NCBI GenBank assembly: GCA_964512955.1
Contig: CAZEKX010000007.1
Coordinates: 1-48,647, forward strand
Length of the DNA: 48,647 nt
Direction of reading: 5' to 3'
Origin: HGM04593 sp964512955
Lineage (GTDB): Bacteria > Bacteroidota > Bacteroidia > Bacteroidales > Bacteroidaceae
A program made the position numbers and the translations under genes. This document shows positions 1 through 9,643 of this stretch, piece by piece; within the stretch, counting starts at the first letter, position 1; every line of letters begins with the position of its first letter. The notes below the pieces were generated by a model. That model saw only the letters and a program-made list of their open reading frames with translations. It was not told the DNA's origin and ran no database searches.

Positions 1-235
1 GGACCTTTCTTCACAACACACATGTTTTCTACTTCGTGTGAATAAACCATAATTTTTTATGTTTAAAATGTGAAACTGGTTTTTATATCATTTTCAATTT
101 GCGAAGATATTAAATTTTATTTTTATTCTCAAAAGATATTTCGAAAAATAAAGAAAAATAAAATACAGTTATTAAAAATATATAATATGGTATCTCTATT
201 TTGTCTTTTTTGGCTCTTTTTATGAGATTTGTTTG
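1..235. other. Gene-free AT-rich left edge
   Basis: I see no supported gene, RNA or repeat in this stretch. It is strongly AT-rich and leads into the promoter-like box at 236-243. An open frame running from a TTG at 201 is only the upstream extension of the lipoprotein frame; it spans the promoter and is not a credible start. Confidence 0.6.
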
Positions 236-243
236 TAACTTTG
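236..243 (+). promoter_or_regulatory. Putative -7 box of the NigD-like/smpB/metH operon
   Basis: TAACTTTG fits the Bacteroidetes -7 consensus TAnnTTTG and is followed by GC. A TTTG at 209-212 could serve as the -33 box, but the 23-bp spacing is slightly wider than the usual 19-21. The lipoprotein start lies about 70 bp downstream, leaving a leader of about 60 nt. Confidence 0.5.
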
Positions 244-311
244 CACGATGCATTGTGCATTACGTGCATGGTGCTTGTTGTGTTGATGTATTAATATTTA
301 ATTTGATGATT

Positions 312-1046
312 ATGAAAAGTGTTTTTTACGGACTGTTTGTCTCTGTTTTATTTTTGTTTGCAATGAATTCGTGCGACAATTCCACTAATACCATGGAGGG
401 ATATGTAGAGGATATATTTACTGTTCGAGGTAACGATGTGCTACCGGAACTTGCCGATACATTCTACTATGTAAAGAATTTAAGGGATTTCGATTTGCAA
501 GATGGCGACCGCGCTGTCATGCGTGTAAGTTATTACTACGACACTTATGCCGGTCCTCGAACTGCCCGTTGGCAGGTAGCGGCAATAAAAGATAGAATAC
601 CGCAATATGGCATTACTTCATTAACAGACATAGATACCGAAGAAATGAATTCACATGTTAGCGGTTTGTCGGAGCATTATTATGGATATAAACCTGTATG
701 GCTCAGCAGAAAATATCGGAACGCATATCAGAATGTCTTTGTGAAATATTATACCGATGGTACTGCTCCTGTATTCAAAATGACAACCGATGGCTTTGTG
801 AACGATACTTTACGTCTTACTTTATGGTCGAAAATATCTGAGGGTGAAACAGAAACAGCACAAATTATGACATTCAATCTACAGGATATTCCCTCGATGA
901 TAAACAATGATGAGCGTAACGAACTGTTGAGTACCGATACCTTGATTACAAAAATAAAACTACATTACAAGGATTACAACAAAGAGGATGAAGAACCATA
1001 TACTGCCGAAATCATAGGTGGTAAGTGTGTGAATCCTTTTAGATGA
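312..1046 (+). CDS. NigD-like outer-membrane lipoprotein
   Basis: A 244-aa protein starting at the ATG at 312; the longer frame upstream crosses the promoter. Residues 1-20 form a lipoprotein signal peptide ending at a lipobox with Cys-21, followed by Asp-Asn-Ser. The rest is a soluble beta-rich body with the alternating pattern of the NigD-like family (N-terminal OB-like part, C-terminal beta sandwich), which is common in Bacteroidales and of unknown biochemical role. It is followed after 10 bp by a Yip1-family gene and then smpB, so it probably heads this operon. Placement in NigD rests on overall pattern and length, not on a catalytic motif. Confidence 0.7.
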   Translation: MKSVFYGLFVSVLFLFAMNSCDNSTNTMEGYVEDIFTVRGNDVLPELADTFYYVKNLRDFDLQDGDRAVMRVSYYYDTYAGPRTARWQVAAIKDRIPQYGITSLTDIDTEEMNSHVSGLSEHYYGYKPVWLSRKYRNAYQNVFVKYYTDGTAPVFKMTTDGFVNDTLRLTLWSKISEGETETAQIMTFNLQDIPSMINNDERNELLSTDTLITKIKLHYKDYNKEDEEPYTAEIIGGKCVNPFR

Positions 1047-1056
1047 TAATACGCAA

Positions 1057-1623
1057 ATGTTTAAAAGATTGCTGAACACTAATATACGGTTGTTGACACA
1101 GCCTGCAAAGTCGTGGTTGCATATATCCCGTTCAATGGATAGAGCAACCATGTTCAACACCTTTCTGTATCCAATGATTGCTTTATGTTGTTTGGCTACG
1201 TTCATTGGTGGTGTCTTGGGTAGTGCTTCGGGTTTCGAAAGTCTCTATCCGGTGCTTGTACACATGGGTGTTCAGTTCTTCGCATTCTTTTTCTCATATC
1301 ATATTATAGCGATATCTGTCTCTAAGATAACAACTAAAATGTTCAAAACAGAATATGACAGACAAGTAACAGACTGCCTCGTAGGCTATTCAATGGTTGT
1401 TGTATTGTTACTCGATGCCTGCCTGGGGTTATTCCCGAACTTTAGAATAATAGGCTGGATAGCGCAATTCTATACTGTAAAAATTGTGTGGGACGGAGCA
1501 ACGGTGCTTATGCGTATAAAAGAGGAGAACAGGTTAGGGTATACTATGCTTGTCTCTATACTTATTATTTTTACTCCGGTGGTTATGGATAAGGTCATGT
1601 CTGTATTGACAAATATCAGATAA
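1057..1623 (+). CDS. Yip1-family integral membrane protein
   Basis: 188 aa with several hydrophobic segments (around residues 35-60, 70-90, 110-135, 140-155 and 165-182) separated by short charged loops, matching the Yip1 domain architecture (PF04893). The role of bacterial members is unknown; the eukaryotic ones act in vesicle trafficking, which does not transfer here. It is inserted between the lipoprotein and smpB with gaps of 10 and 5 bp, so it is almost surely co-transcribed. There is no signal peptide apart from the first membrane segment. Confidence 0.7.
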   Translation: MFKRLLNTNIRLLTQPAKSWLHISRSMDRATMFNTFLYPMIALCCLATFIGGVLGSASGFESLYPVLVHMGVQFFAFFFSYHIIAISVSKITTKMFKTEYDRQVTDCLVGYSMVVVLLLDACLGLFPNFRIIGWIAQFYTVKIVWDGATVLMRIKEENRLGYTMLVSILIIFTPVVMDKVMSVLTNIR

Positions 1624-1628
1624 AGAGC

Positions 1629-2090
1629 ATGGAAAGAAGAGCAAGTAACATAAATATAAAGAATCGTCGTGCGTCGTTCGACTACTTGGTAATAGATACT
1701 TATACAGCAGGTATTGTGCTTACCGGTACCGAAATAAAATCCATAAGGCAATCAAAAGCGAGCCTTGTGGATACATACTGCATTTTTATAGGCGGTGAAT
1801 TATGGGTGAAAAACATGCATGTTGCCGAATATTTTTATGGTTCGTATAATAACCACTCTGCACGTCGCGACCGTAAATTGTTGCTTGAACGCAAAGAATT
1901 GCGTAAATTACAGCAGGCGGCAAAAAAACCGGGCTTTACAATAGTGCCTATGCGTCTGTTTATAAATGAAAAAGGACTGGCTAAACTTGTTATTGCTCTT
2001 GCAAGAGGTAAGCATGAATATGATAAGCGCGAGAGCATAAAAGAACGCGATGACAAACGCGAAATAGACAGAATAAGAAGGGAATATTAA
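1629..2090 (+). CDS. smpB: SsrA-binding protein SmpB
   Basis: 153 aa, the normal length. SmpB binds the tRNA-like domain of tmRNA and brings it to stalled ribosomes for trans-translation. The family signatures are present in order: the N-terminal N-I-K-N-R-R-A stretch, the central G-T-E-I-K-S-I-R segment, the internal L-L-L-x-R-x-E-L region, and a basic C-terminal tail rich in Lys, Arg and Asp that enters the decoding centre. metH follows after a single base, so translation of the two is probably coupled. The tmRNA gene itself was not seen in this window. Confidence 0.96.
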   Translation: MERRASNINIKNRRASFDYLVIDTYTAGIVLTGTEIKSIRQSKASLVDTYCIFIGGELWVKNMHVAEYFYGSYNNHSARRDRKLLLERKELRKLQQAAKKPGFTIVPMRLFINEKGLAKLVIALARGKHEYDKRESIKERDDKREIDRIRREY

Positions 2091-2091
2091 A

Positions 2092-4872
2092 ATGGATATT
2101 CGAAAAGCATTAGAACGTAGAGTATTGGTGTTGGATGGTGCCATGGGTACCATGATACAACAGTATAAACTGGATGAAGAGGCATTTCGTGGTGAGCGAT
2201 TTGCACAACACCCGATACCTCTTAAAGGAAACAACGATATACTGTTGTTGACACGCCCCGACGTAATAAAAGAGATACACGAAAAATATTTACAGGCAGG
2301 TGCCGACATAATAGAGACTTGTACATTCAATTCGAACCGTATATCGCAGGCAGAATATGGTTGTGAGGCATTTTGCGATGAGATGAACCGTGTGGGAGTG
2401 TGCATAGCACGTGAGGTCGCCGACAAATACTCTACACCCGATAAGCCACGTTTTGTGGTTGCGTCGATAGGTCCTACAAGTCAAACATGCTCCATCAGTC
2501 CCGATGTAGAGAATCCTGCATACCGCAGTATAACTTTCGATGATCTTGCCGGTGCGTACAAAGAGCAGATGAGGGCACTCATCGAGAGTGGTGCCGATGC
2601 TCTGCTCTGCGAAACAATATTCGATACACTGAATGCAAAAGCAGCAATATATGCTGCCGAAGAGGTTATGCAGGAACTTGGTAAGGAGGTGCCTGTAATG
2701 TTATCGCTAACCGTTGCCGACAATGCCGGTCGTACCCTTTCGGGGCAGACAATAGAGGCTTTTGTGGCTTCTGTTATGAACCGTAAAATTCTTTCTATAG
2801 GTCTTAACTGCTCTTTTGGAGCAGGACAGATGAAACCGTTTATAAAACGTTTGTCGGAGATAGTACCATGCTATGTAAGCGCATATCCTAACGCCGGGTT
2901 GCCAAACGAACTTGGAGGATACGACCAGTCGCCTGACGAAATGGCGGCATTGATACAGGAATATCTCGATGAAGGCTTGGTAAACATTGTAGGCGGTTGT
3001 TGTGGAACAACAAATGAGTACATAGCACGTTTCCCGGCACTTGTCGAGGGGAAAACACCACGTAAACCGGTAGATTATCCAAAATACCTCCATTTATCGG
3101 GTTTAGAGCGTCTTGTTGTGAATAGGGACATGAACTTCATAAATATAGGAGAGAGATGCAACGTTGCCGGCTCTCGTAAGTTCTTACGTCTGATAAACGA
3201 GAAAAACTATTCCGATGCATTGAAGATTGCGCTTGCTCAGGTTGAAGATGGAGCGCAAGTACTCGATATAAACATGGACGATGGTCTGCTCGATGCAAAA
3301 GAGGAGATGACGCACTTCCTAAATCTACTGGGGAGCGACCCCGACATTGCTCGTGTACCCATAATGGTGGACTCCTCGAACTGGGATGTTGTACGCGCAG
3401 GTCTTAAATGTCTGCAAGGACGTGCCATAGTAAACTCAATATCACTAAAAGAGGGCGAGGAACTCTTCCTGGCACGTGCTACCGAGGCTAAACGTCTTGG
3501 CGCAGCGGTCGTTGTCATGGCATTCGATGAAGAGGGGCAGGCAACATCGTACAAGAGAAAAACTGAGGTGTGTGCACGTGCCTATAAGTTGCTTACCGAA
3601 AATGTAGGCTTTGAACCGCAAGAGATAATATTCGACCCCAATATACTTGCTGTAGCAACCGGAATAGAGGAACATTCGGCGTACGGGATAGATTTTATAC
3701 GTGCATGCGCTTGGATAAAAGAGAATCTGCCCGGAACACATATAAGTGGTGGAGTTAGTAACTTGTCGTTCTCGTTCCGTGGAAACAATTATGTTCGTGA
3801 GGCTTTGCATGCAGTATTCCTGTATCATGCAATATCAGCAGGAATGGATATGGGTATTGTAAATCCCCAAACCTCGGTGCAATACGAGGATATACCGGAT
3901 GATATACGTTCTGCCATGGAGGATGTAATCCTTAATCGATGTAAGGATGCAACAGAACATCTTATCTCTATTGCCGAAAAACTTAAGGAGAAAGAGATAG
4001 GTGGTGGACATCGCTCCGACGAAACATGGCGTAAAACCACAGTTGAGGAGCGACTGAAAACAGCCTTGTTAAAGGGTGTGGATGATTATCTGCAAGAGGA
4101 CCTTGATGAGGCTGTAGAGAAATACGTAACTGCTGTTGCGGTAATTGGCGGTCCACTTATGGATGGCATGGGGTATGTGGGTAAACTCTTTGGCGAGGGA
4201 AAACTATTTTTGCCACAGGTTGTTAAAACAGCACGTACCATGAAACAGGCTGTTACAATATTGCAACCTCTCATAGAACAACAGAACAGTGAACAGACAA
4301 CCTCCGCCGGTAAGGTGCTTATTGCCACTGTAAAGGGAGATGTTCATGACATTGGTAAAAATATAGCCGGAGTGGTCATGGGTTGTAACGGCTACGACAT
4401 TATAGATTTGGGTGTTATGGTACCTGCCGAAAGAATTGTAGAGGAGGCACGTAACAACAAGGTCGATATGGTTATACTCAGTGGCTTGATAACACCTTCG
4501 CTCGGAGAGATGATAACAGTTGTCAAAGAGTTGAAGTCGGCAGGTATGGACATTCCTGTTCTCATAGCAGGTGCAACTACAACTCCGTTGCATACTGCCC
4601 TTAAAATTGCTCCGGTATACGATGGCCCGGTGATACATGTTAAGGATGTTTCGCAAAATGTTATAGTGGCATCGGAATTACTTGGAGATGCCGAGAATCG
4701 CGAAAAATATATAACAACAGTGCGAGAAGAACAGGAACAGTTGCGTCTGAAGGCTGCATTGCGCAATGATGAGCATTTGCGAACATTAGAAGAGGCACGC
4801 AAGAACAAGTTGAATCTTTTTGATGATAACAACACGCACAAACCGGGTTGCGACTGTGGTTGTTGCAAATAG
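2092..4872 (+). CDS. metH: Cobalamin-dependent methionine synthase, short form
   Basis: 926 aa. It transfers the methyl group of 5-methyltetrahydrofolate to homocysteine through bound cobalamin. Domains: homocysteine S-methyltransferase (about 1-320) with likely zinc ligands Cys-240, Cys-303 and Cys-304; pterin-binding (about 345-610, with the N-I-G-E-R-C-N start); cobalamin cap helices (about 650-740); and B12-binding, with D-V-H-D-I-G placing the axial histidine near residue 752. E. coli MetH has about 1227 residues; here the chain ends just after the B12 domain, so the C-terminal S-adenosylmethionine/flavodoxin reactivation domain is absent. The last residues form a Cys-rich tail (C-D-C-G-C-C-K). 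No riboswitch is visible; the gene sits inside the smpB operon. Confidence 0.94.
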   Translation: MDIRKALERRVLVLDGAMGTMIQQYKLDEEAFRGERFAQHPIPLKGNNDILLLTRPDVIKEIHEKYLQAGADIIETCTFNSNRISQAEYGCEAFCDEMNRVGVCIAREVADKYSTPDKPRFVVASIGPTSQTCSISPDVENPAYRSITFDDLAGAYKEQMRALIESGADALLCETIFDTLNAKAAIYAAEEVMQELGKEVPVMLSLTVADNAGRTLSGQTIEAFVASVMNRKILSIGLNCSFGAGQMKPFIKRLSEIVPCYVSAYPNAGLPNELGGYDQSPDEMAALIQEYLDEGLVNIVGGCCGTTNEYIARFPALVEGKTPRKPVDYPKYLHLSGLERLVVNRDMNFINIGERCNVAGSRKFLRLINEKNYSDALKIALAQVEDGAQVLDINMDDGLLDAKEEMTHFLNLLGSDPDIARVPIMVDSSNWDVVRAGLKCLQGRAIVNSISLKEGEELFLARATEAKRLGAAVVVMAFDEEGQATSYKRKTEVCARAYKLLTENVGFEPQEIIFDPNILAVATGIEEHSAYGIDFIRACAWIKENLPGTHISGGVSNLSFSFRGNNYVREALHAVFLYHAISAGMDMGIVNPQTSVQYEDIPDDIRSAMEDVILNRCKDATEHLISIAEKLKEKEIGGGHRSDETWRKTTVEERLKTALLKGVDDYLQEDLDEAVEKYVTAVAVIGGPLMDGMGYVGKLFGEGKLFLPQVVKTARTMKQAVTILQPLIEQQNSEQTTSAGKVLIATVKGDVHDIGKNIAGVVMGCNGYDIIDLGVMVPAERIVEEARNNKVDMVILSGLITPSLGEMITVVKELKSAGMDIPVLIAGATTTPLHTALKIAPVYDGPVIHVKDVSQNVIVASELLGDAENREKYITTVREEQEQLRLKAALRNDEHLRTLEEARKNKLNLFDDNNTHKPGCDCGCCK

Positions 4873-4916
4873 AAAAAGGGAACAAAAAAATAAAACTTAC
4901 AGATGATATAATAAAA

Positions 4917-7586
4917 ATGAGTGAAAGAGTGTATAACGGATTAACCTCGCAAGAAGTTGAAGAGAGACGTTCAGAATTTGGTAGTAATATTTTAACTCCA
5001 CCTGAAAAGACATCGTTGTGGGTTCGTTTCCTTGAAAAATTCAAGGATCCAATTATTATAATTTTATTGGTGGCACTGGTGTTGTCGTTTGCCATCTCCT
5101 GTTTCCACTGCTTTGGACCCGAACAAGAGGGCTTTTCGGCATTTCTTGAACCTATAGGAATATTTGTAGCCATTTTGTTGGCTACTCTAATAGGGTTTGC
5201 TTTTGAGGTTAAGGCTGCAAAAGCATTCGATCGTTTGAATACAGTGAACGACGATGTTCCGGTTACAGTTATGCGTGATGGTAAGGTACAACAAATAGCA
5301 CGTAAGGATGTTGTTGTCGACGACATAGTATTGTTGAATACCGGCGATGAAGTTCCTGCCGATGGTGTTCTTCTTGAAACAACTTCGTTGCAAATAAACG
5401 AATCGACCCTTACCGGTGAACCTATAATATCGAAAACGACGGTTGAGGCCGATTTCGATCCCGAGGCAACATATCCGTCGAATAAGGCCATGCGTGGAAC
5501 AACTGTTGTTGATGGTAATGGTGTGATGCGTGTAGAGACTGTTGGCGATGCAACAGAGTATGGTAAGGTAAATCGTGGTTCACTAATAGAGAACAATATG
5601 GAAACACCGCTACAAATGCAATTACGTCGTTTGGCAGGTGTTATAAGCAAGGTGGGTTACACTGTGGCAATCCTTACTTTTGTTCTTTTAACTGTTAAAG
5701 GACTATGGAATTTCGAAAACATGTCGTTTGTCGATATCAGTTCCGAGGTTCTTGCAAACTTTATGATAGCAGTTACACTTATAGTTGTTTCTGTTCCCGA
5801 AGGCTTACCAATGAGTGTTACGCTCAGTTTGGCACTGAGCATGAACCGTATGCTTAAAACAAACAACCTTGTACGTAAGATGCATGCTTGCGAAACGATG
5901 GGTGCAGCAACCGTAATATGTACCGACAAAACCGGAACTCTCACCCAGAACCGTATGCAGGTACATGAGACAAATTTCTTTGGTTTGGCAGAGCAACAAC
6001 TCACCGATAACGAACAGAGTAATCTCATTAAAGAAGGTATTGCTGTAAACTCTACAGCCAATCTCGACAGGTCGGGTTCCGAAGTTAAAACAATAGGTAA
6101 CCCAACCGAAGCGGCTCTTTTGCTTTGGCTCAATGGGCAAGGTGTAAATTACGAAACATTGCGTTCCGATGCAAAGATAGTAAGTATACTTACTTTCTCC
6201 ACCGAACGAAAATATATGGCAACCGTTGTAGAGTCGTCATTAACAGGTAAAAAGATATTATATGTAAAGGGCGCTCCCGAGATAGTACTATCGCACTGTA
6301 AGAGTGTTGTATCGGCAAACGGCTATACAACTGTCGAAGAGCAGCGTAAGGGTATTGAGGCGCGTTTATTGGAGTATCAGAATAAGGCTATGCGTACACT
6401 GGGCTTTGCTTATTGCGTACTCGATGAGAATGATAATGATGCTCCTTATTCCGATGGACGTCTCATAGAGGGGCTTAATCTCATATATTTGGGCTTTGTT
6501 GCAATATCCGACCCTGTGCGTTCCGATGTCCCCGAGGCTGTACAAAGATGTTTGAGTGCAGGAATAGATGTTAAGATTGTTACAGGAGATACTCCCGGAA
6601 CAGCAGGGGAGATAGGTCGCCAAATAGGTATTATTAAAGCAGATGACACAGCAGACAGTATAATTACCGGTCCTGCTTTCGAGGCTTTAAGTGACCAAGA
6701 GGCTGCCAAGCGTGTTATGTCCCTTAAGATAATGTGTCGCGCTCGTCCCATGGATAAACAGCGTCTTGTACGCTTGTTGCAGGAGCAGGGTGCTGTGGTG
6801 GCTGTAACCGGCGATGGTACTAACGATGCACCGGCGTTGAAAGCGGCTCAGGTTGGTCTTTCTATGGGTGATGGTACTTCTGTTGCAAAAGAGGCCAGTG
6901 ATATAACAATACTCGATAACTCTTTTGGCAGTATAACACGTGCAGTAATGTGGGGACGTTCGTTGTATAAGAATATTCAGCGTTTCCTCTTGTTCCAACT
7001 CACTATAAATGTAGTTGCATGTCTCATAGTTATGCTTGGCTCATTAATGGGAACATCGTCGCCTCTTACAATCACTCAAATGCTATGGGTAAACTTAATA
7101 ATGGACACCTTTGCTTCGTGCGCATTGGCATCACTCTCTCCAAGTTGGAGTGTTATGAAGGAAAAGCCTCGTAAGAACAGTGATTTTATTGTTACTCGTA
7201 ACATGGCATACTCAATATTTTCTGTTGCAATAGTATTTGTTGTAGCGCTCATGGGACTGCTTTTCTATCTCGATGCAAATGGCGAAATTGGTACACTGCA
7301 CAACATGGCATGGTTCTTTACCTTCTTTGTTATGTTGCAATGGTGGAACCTTTTTAATGCAAAATCATTCATGACCGGGACCTCCACATTCAGTGGAATA
7401 ATAAAAGAGAAGATGTTCCTGTCTATACTTTTGGTAATTTTCATTGGTCAGATACTTATTGTTTCATTTGGTGGCGAAATGTTCAGTGTAGAGCCTTTGT
7501 CTGTAAAAGATTGGCTTTTAATTACACTTTTAACATCACCGGTACTTCTTGTTGGCGAAATTATTACGCTGTTTAGGAAAAAATGA
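4917..7586 (+). CDS. PMCA-type Ca2+-translocating P-type ATPase
   Basis: 889 aa from the ATG at 4917; 23 in-frame codons upstream have no good start. It probably exports Ca2+ across the inner membrane by ATP hydrolysis. Seen in order: N-terminal cation-ATPase domain, two membrane segments, the actuator motif T-G-E-P near residue 165, P-E-G-L-P in the fourth membrane helix, phosphorylation motif D-K-T-G-T with Asp-337, K-G-A-P-E in the nucleotide domain, and T-G-D-G-T-N-D-A-P in the hinge. Six hydrophobic segments close the C-terminus. The P-E-G-L-P form and lack of a metal-binding N-domain point to Ca2+ rather than Cu or Zn. It lies 44 bp after metH and overlaps the next gene by 4 bp. Confidence 0.93.
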   Translation: MSERVYNGLTSQEVEERRSEFGSNILTPPEKTSLWVRFLEKFKDPIIIILLVALVLSFAISCFHCFGPEQEGFSAFLEPIGIFVAILLATLIGFAFEVKAAKAFDRLNTVNDDVPVTVMRDGKVQQIARKDVVVDDIVLLNTGDEVPADGVLLETTSLQINESTLTGEPIISKTTVEADFDPEATYPSNKAMRGTTVVDGNGVMRVETVGDATEYGKVNRGSLIENNMETPLQMQLRRLAGVISKVGYTVAILTFVLLTVKGLWNFENMSFVDISSEVLANFMIAVTLIVVSVPEGLPMSVTLSLALSMNRMLKTNNLVRKMHACETMGAATVICTDKTGTLTQNRMQVHETNFFGLAEQQLTDNEQSNLIKEGIAVNSTANLDRSGSEVKTIGNPTEAALLLWLNGQGVNYETLRSDAKIVSILTFSTERKYMATVVESSLTGKKILYVKGAPEIVLSHCKSVVSANGYTTVEEQRKGIEARLLEYQNKAMRTLGFAYCVLDENDNDAPYSDGRLIEGLNLIYLGFVAISDPVRSDVPEAVQRCLSAGIDVKIVTGDTPGTAGEIGRQIGIIKADDTADSIITGPAFEALSDQEAAKRVMSLKIMCRARPMDKQRLVRLLQEQGAVVAVTGDGTNDAPALKAAQVGLSMGDGTSVAKEASDITILDNSFGSITRAVMWGRSLYKNIQRFLLFQLTINVVACLIVMLGSLMGTSSPLTITQMLWVNLIMDTFASCALASLSPSWSVMKEKPRKNSDFIVTRNMAYSIFSVAIVFVVALMGLLFYLDANGEIGTLHNMAWFFTFFVMLQWWNLFNAKSFMTGTSTFSGIIKEKMFLSILLVIFIGQILIVSFGGEMFSVEPLSVKDWLLITLLTSPVLLVGEIITLFRKK

Positions 7587-8854
7587 ATGAACTGATTATA
7601 ATAGTAGGGTTGATACTGCTCAATGGTGTGTTTGCCATGGCAGAAATAGCACTTGTTTCGGCACGTAAGTCGAGTTTGACAGCCGATGCTCGCAAGGGTA
7701 GTAAATCGGCACGTCTTGTTCTCAAGTTGCTTGATGACCCCGACCGTTTTCTTTCAACAGTACAGATAGGAATAACACTTATTGGAATTCTTACCGGTAT
7801 ATATTCGGGTAGTAAGATTGCACTTCTTTTCTCTAATTGGTTGACAGAAGTAGGAGTCCCGTTTAACTATGCTTCGGAAATAGCACAAACCATTATAGTG
7901 GTTCTTGTAACATATCTGACACTTGTTTTTGGCGAATTACTGCCAAAACGTATTGGTATGAATGGGGCAGAGGGAGTTGCCAAATTTATGGTACGTCCCA
8001 TGTCGTGGCTTTCTACTCTTGCCGCACCGTTTGTGTGGTTGTTGTCAAAGAGTACATCGTTACTGTTCAATATGCTCGGTCTTAAGAATATGGAGAGTAA
8101 GGTAACCGAGGATGAAATAAAATCCATAATCAACGAAGGAAAAGAGGACGGTGAGGTACAGCAGGTAGAACAGAATATTGTAGAGCGTGTATTTCTTATG
8201 GGCGACATGAATATCGACTCAATAATGACCCACAAACACGATATTGTGTGGTTCGATATAAATATGAGTGCATGTCGGGTTCGTGAGACAATGGGCGATG
8301 AACTATATGAGTTGTATCCGGTATGCAATGGCAGTCTCGATGATGTTTTGGGTGTGGTATCAATAAAAGATCTGCTTTTTACATTGGGTAAGTCCGACTT
8401 CTCATTAAAAGGTATAATAAGCAATCCGACATACTTCTATCGTAATATGAGTGTATATAAAGTACTAGAACTCATGAAACGCGATGGTGTGAGTCGTGGT
8501 TTGGTATGCGATGAATTTGGTAGTTGCATAGGTGTTGTTACACTCAAAGATATGATGCATGCATTGGTTGGAACGGTTGATAGTGAAGACGAAGAGAGTT
8601 TTATAGTAAAACGTCAGGATAAAGAGGAGTGGTTTGTAGATGGTAAGTGTCCAATACACGACTTCTTAGGATATTTCAGTTGCGAAGACCTATACGAAAA
8701 CTCCGATTATACAAGTGTTGCCGGTTTGTGTTTGGCACAACTCGAACATATTCCCTCCGAAGGAGAGACATTTACATGGCATAACTTCCGCATAGAGATA
8801 AGCGATATGGATGGTGCCAGAATAGATAAGGTACTTGTATCAATAAATAATTAA
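7583..8854 (+). CDS. CorC/HlyC (CNNM-type) transporter-associated protein
   Basis: 423 aa. Layout: DUF21/CNNM transmembrane domain (about 1-190, four hydrophobic segments), a linker with the T-E-D-E-I-K-S-I-I-N-E-G motif, a pair of CBS domains (about 205-330), and a C-terminal CorC/HlyC domain (about 345-420). Proteins of this family bind adenine nucleotides through CBS and take part in Mg2+/Co2+ efflux or tolerance; the older name hemolysin is misleading. The start overlaps the stop of the Ca2+-ATPase (ATGA), so the two ion-handling proteins are translationally coupled. Confidence 0.9.
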   Translation: MNELIIIVGLILLNGVFAMAEIALVSARKSSLTADARKGSKSARLVLKLLDDPDRFLSTVQIGITLIGILTGIYSGSKIALLFSNWLTEVGVPFNYASEIAQTIIVVLVTYLTLVFGELLPKRIGMNGAEGVAKFMVRPMSWLSTLAAPFVWLLSKSTSLLFNMLGLKNMESKVTEDEIKSIINEGKEDGEVQQVEQNIVERVFLMGDMNIDSIMTHKHDIVWFDINMSACRVRETMGDELYELYPVCNGSLDDVLGVVSIKDLLFTLGKSDFSLKGIISNPTYFYRNMSVYKVLELMKRDGVSRGLVCDEFGSCIGVVTLKDMMHALVGTVDSEDEESFIVKRQDKEEWFVDGKCPIHDFLGYFSCEDLYENSDYTSVAGLCLAQLEHIPSEGETFTWHNFRIEISDMDGARIDKVLVSINN

Positions 8855-8859
8855 GCAAC

Positions 8860-8905
8860 TAAGTAGATACTTAAAGAGGCTAACTCCTCTCTAAGTATCT
8901 ACTTA
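8860..8905. terminator. Bidirectional terminator-like 20-bp hairpin
   Basis: An inverted repeat at 8860-8879 and 8886-8905 matches at 19 of 20 positions around a 6-nt loop. It sits between the convergent CorC and HAD genes and includes the last codons of the HAD gene, so it could end transcription from both sides. There is no long T tract on either side, which makes it weaker as an intrinsic terminator. Confidence 0.7.
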
Positions 8906-9503
8906 ATGTATCGCGCCAATCTTCACCGTTCTTTACTTGCAGAACATTAATTCCCAGTCTGCTTGCCGTGTCGAGGTTCTTGCTACTATCATCAATGAAT
9001 AGAACCTCTTCTGCTTTCATGCCACCTTGTAATAGCATTTTACGGTAAATATCCTCACCGGGTTTTGAGCAGTTCATCCTGTAACTTAGGAACAGAGAGT
9101 CGAAATAATCGTCCAACGATTTACCTTCGGTAGTGAAATCCTTGCTTCGTGCCCATCCTTGCAAGAACGGGTTTGTGTTGCTGAGTACCGAAAGACGATA
9201 TTGCGGACGTAATTGTTGTATAAAATCGAGACATTCAGTCTGCACTCTCACAATGAATCCCAACCATGCATTATTTGCCTCCTCGTATGATATTCTGCGG
9301 TTGCATAGTACCGATAGGTCATCTATAAATTCATCGGCAGTAATATCACCGTTTTCCAATGCATAGAAAGTACCAATTTGTTGGTAACTGTTCAAATACT
9401 CCTCGGCATTTACAAGTCCCAATGCTTTAAAGCGTTTTATTGCTTGCGGGGTATCTATCTCTATGAGAACACCGCCAAAATCGAATACAATATCTTTAAT
9501 CAT
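8880..9503 (-). CDS. HAD-superfamily hydrolase, YihX-like
   Basis: 207 aa. A soluble HAD phosphatase, probably acting on a small phosphorylated metabolite; the substrate cannot be read. Motif I is D-F-G-G-V at residues 8-12 (the glycine form typical of YihX-like proteins rather than DxD), motif II is S-N-T-N, the conserved lysine is in C-S-K-P-G, and motif IV is F-I-D-D-S. It is monocistronic, divergent from the 5'-nucleotidase gene and convergent with CorC. A -7 box on the minus strand lies 25 bp upstream. Confidence 0.87.
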   Translation of the reverse strand: MIKDIVFDFGGVLIEIDTPQAIKRFKALGLVNAEEYLNSYQQIGTFYALENGDITADEFIDDLSVLCNRRISYEEANNAWLGFIVRVQTECLDFIQQLRPQYRLSVLSNTNPFLQGWARSKDFTTEGKSLDDYFDSLFLSYRMNCSKPGEDIYRKMLLQGGMKAEEVLFIDDSSKNLDTASRLGINVLQVKNGEDWRDTLSRYLERS

Positions 9504-9527
9504 CTCTTTTACTCTGTTTATCCGGCG

Positions 9528-9535
9528 CGAAGATA
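9528..9535 (-). promoter_or_regulatory. Putative -7 box for the HAD gene
   Basis: On the minus strand this reads TATCTTCG followed by GC, the same box seen before three other genes in this window. A TTG is present 16 bp upstream, closer than the usual spacing, so the -33 element is uncertain. Confidence 0.5.
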
Positions 9536-9593
9536 CATAAATTTTTACTTACAACCGTTCTTTACTCCAATTATCACAAATTTACTGTTTTTA

Positions 9594-9624
9594 TTGATTT
9601 AAACTGCTAAAACCGTTATCTTCG
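9594..9624 (+). promoter_or_regulatory. Bacteroidetes promoter of the 5'-nucleotidase gene
   Basis: TTG at 9594-9596 (-33) and TATCTTCG at 9617-9624 (-7) are 20 bp apart, the expected spacing. The ATG is 20 bp after the -7 box, so the leader is very short. Confidence 0.65.
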
Positions 9625-9643
9625 CAACAGAAAATAAATTGAT

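Noticed and set aside
201..311. TTG-initiated N-terminal extension of the NigD-like lipoprotein
   Set aside because: It spans the promoter box and would displace the lipoprotein signal peptide from the N-terminus.
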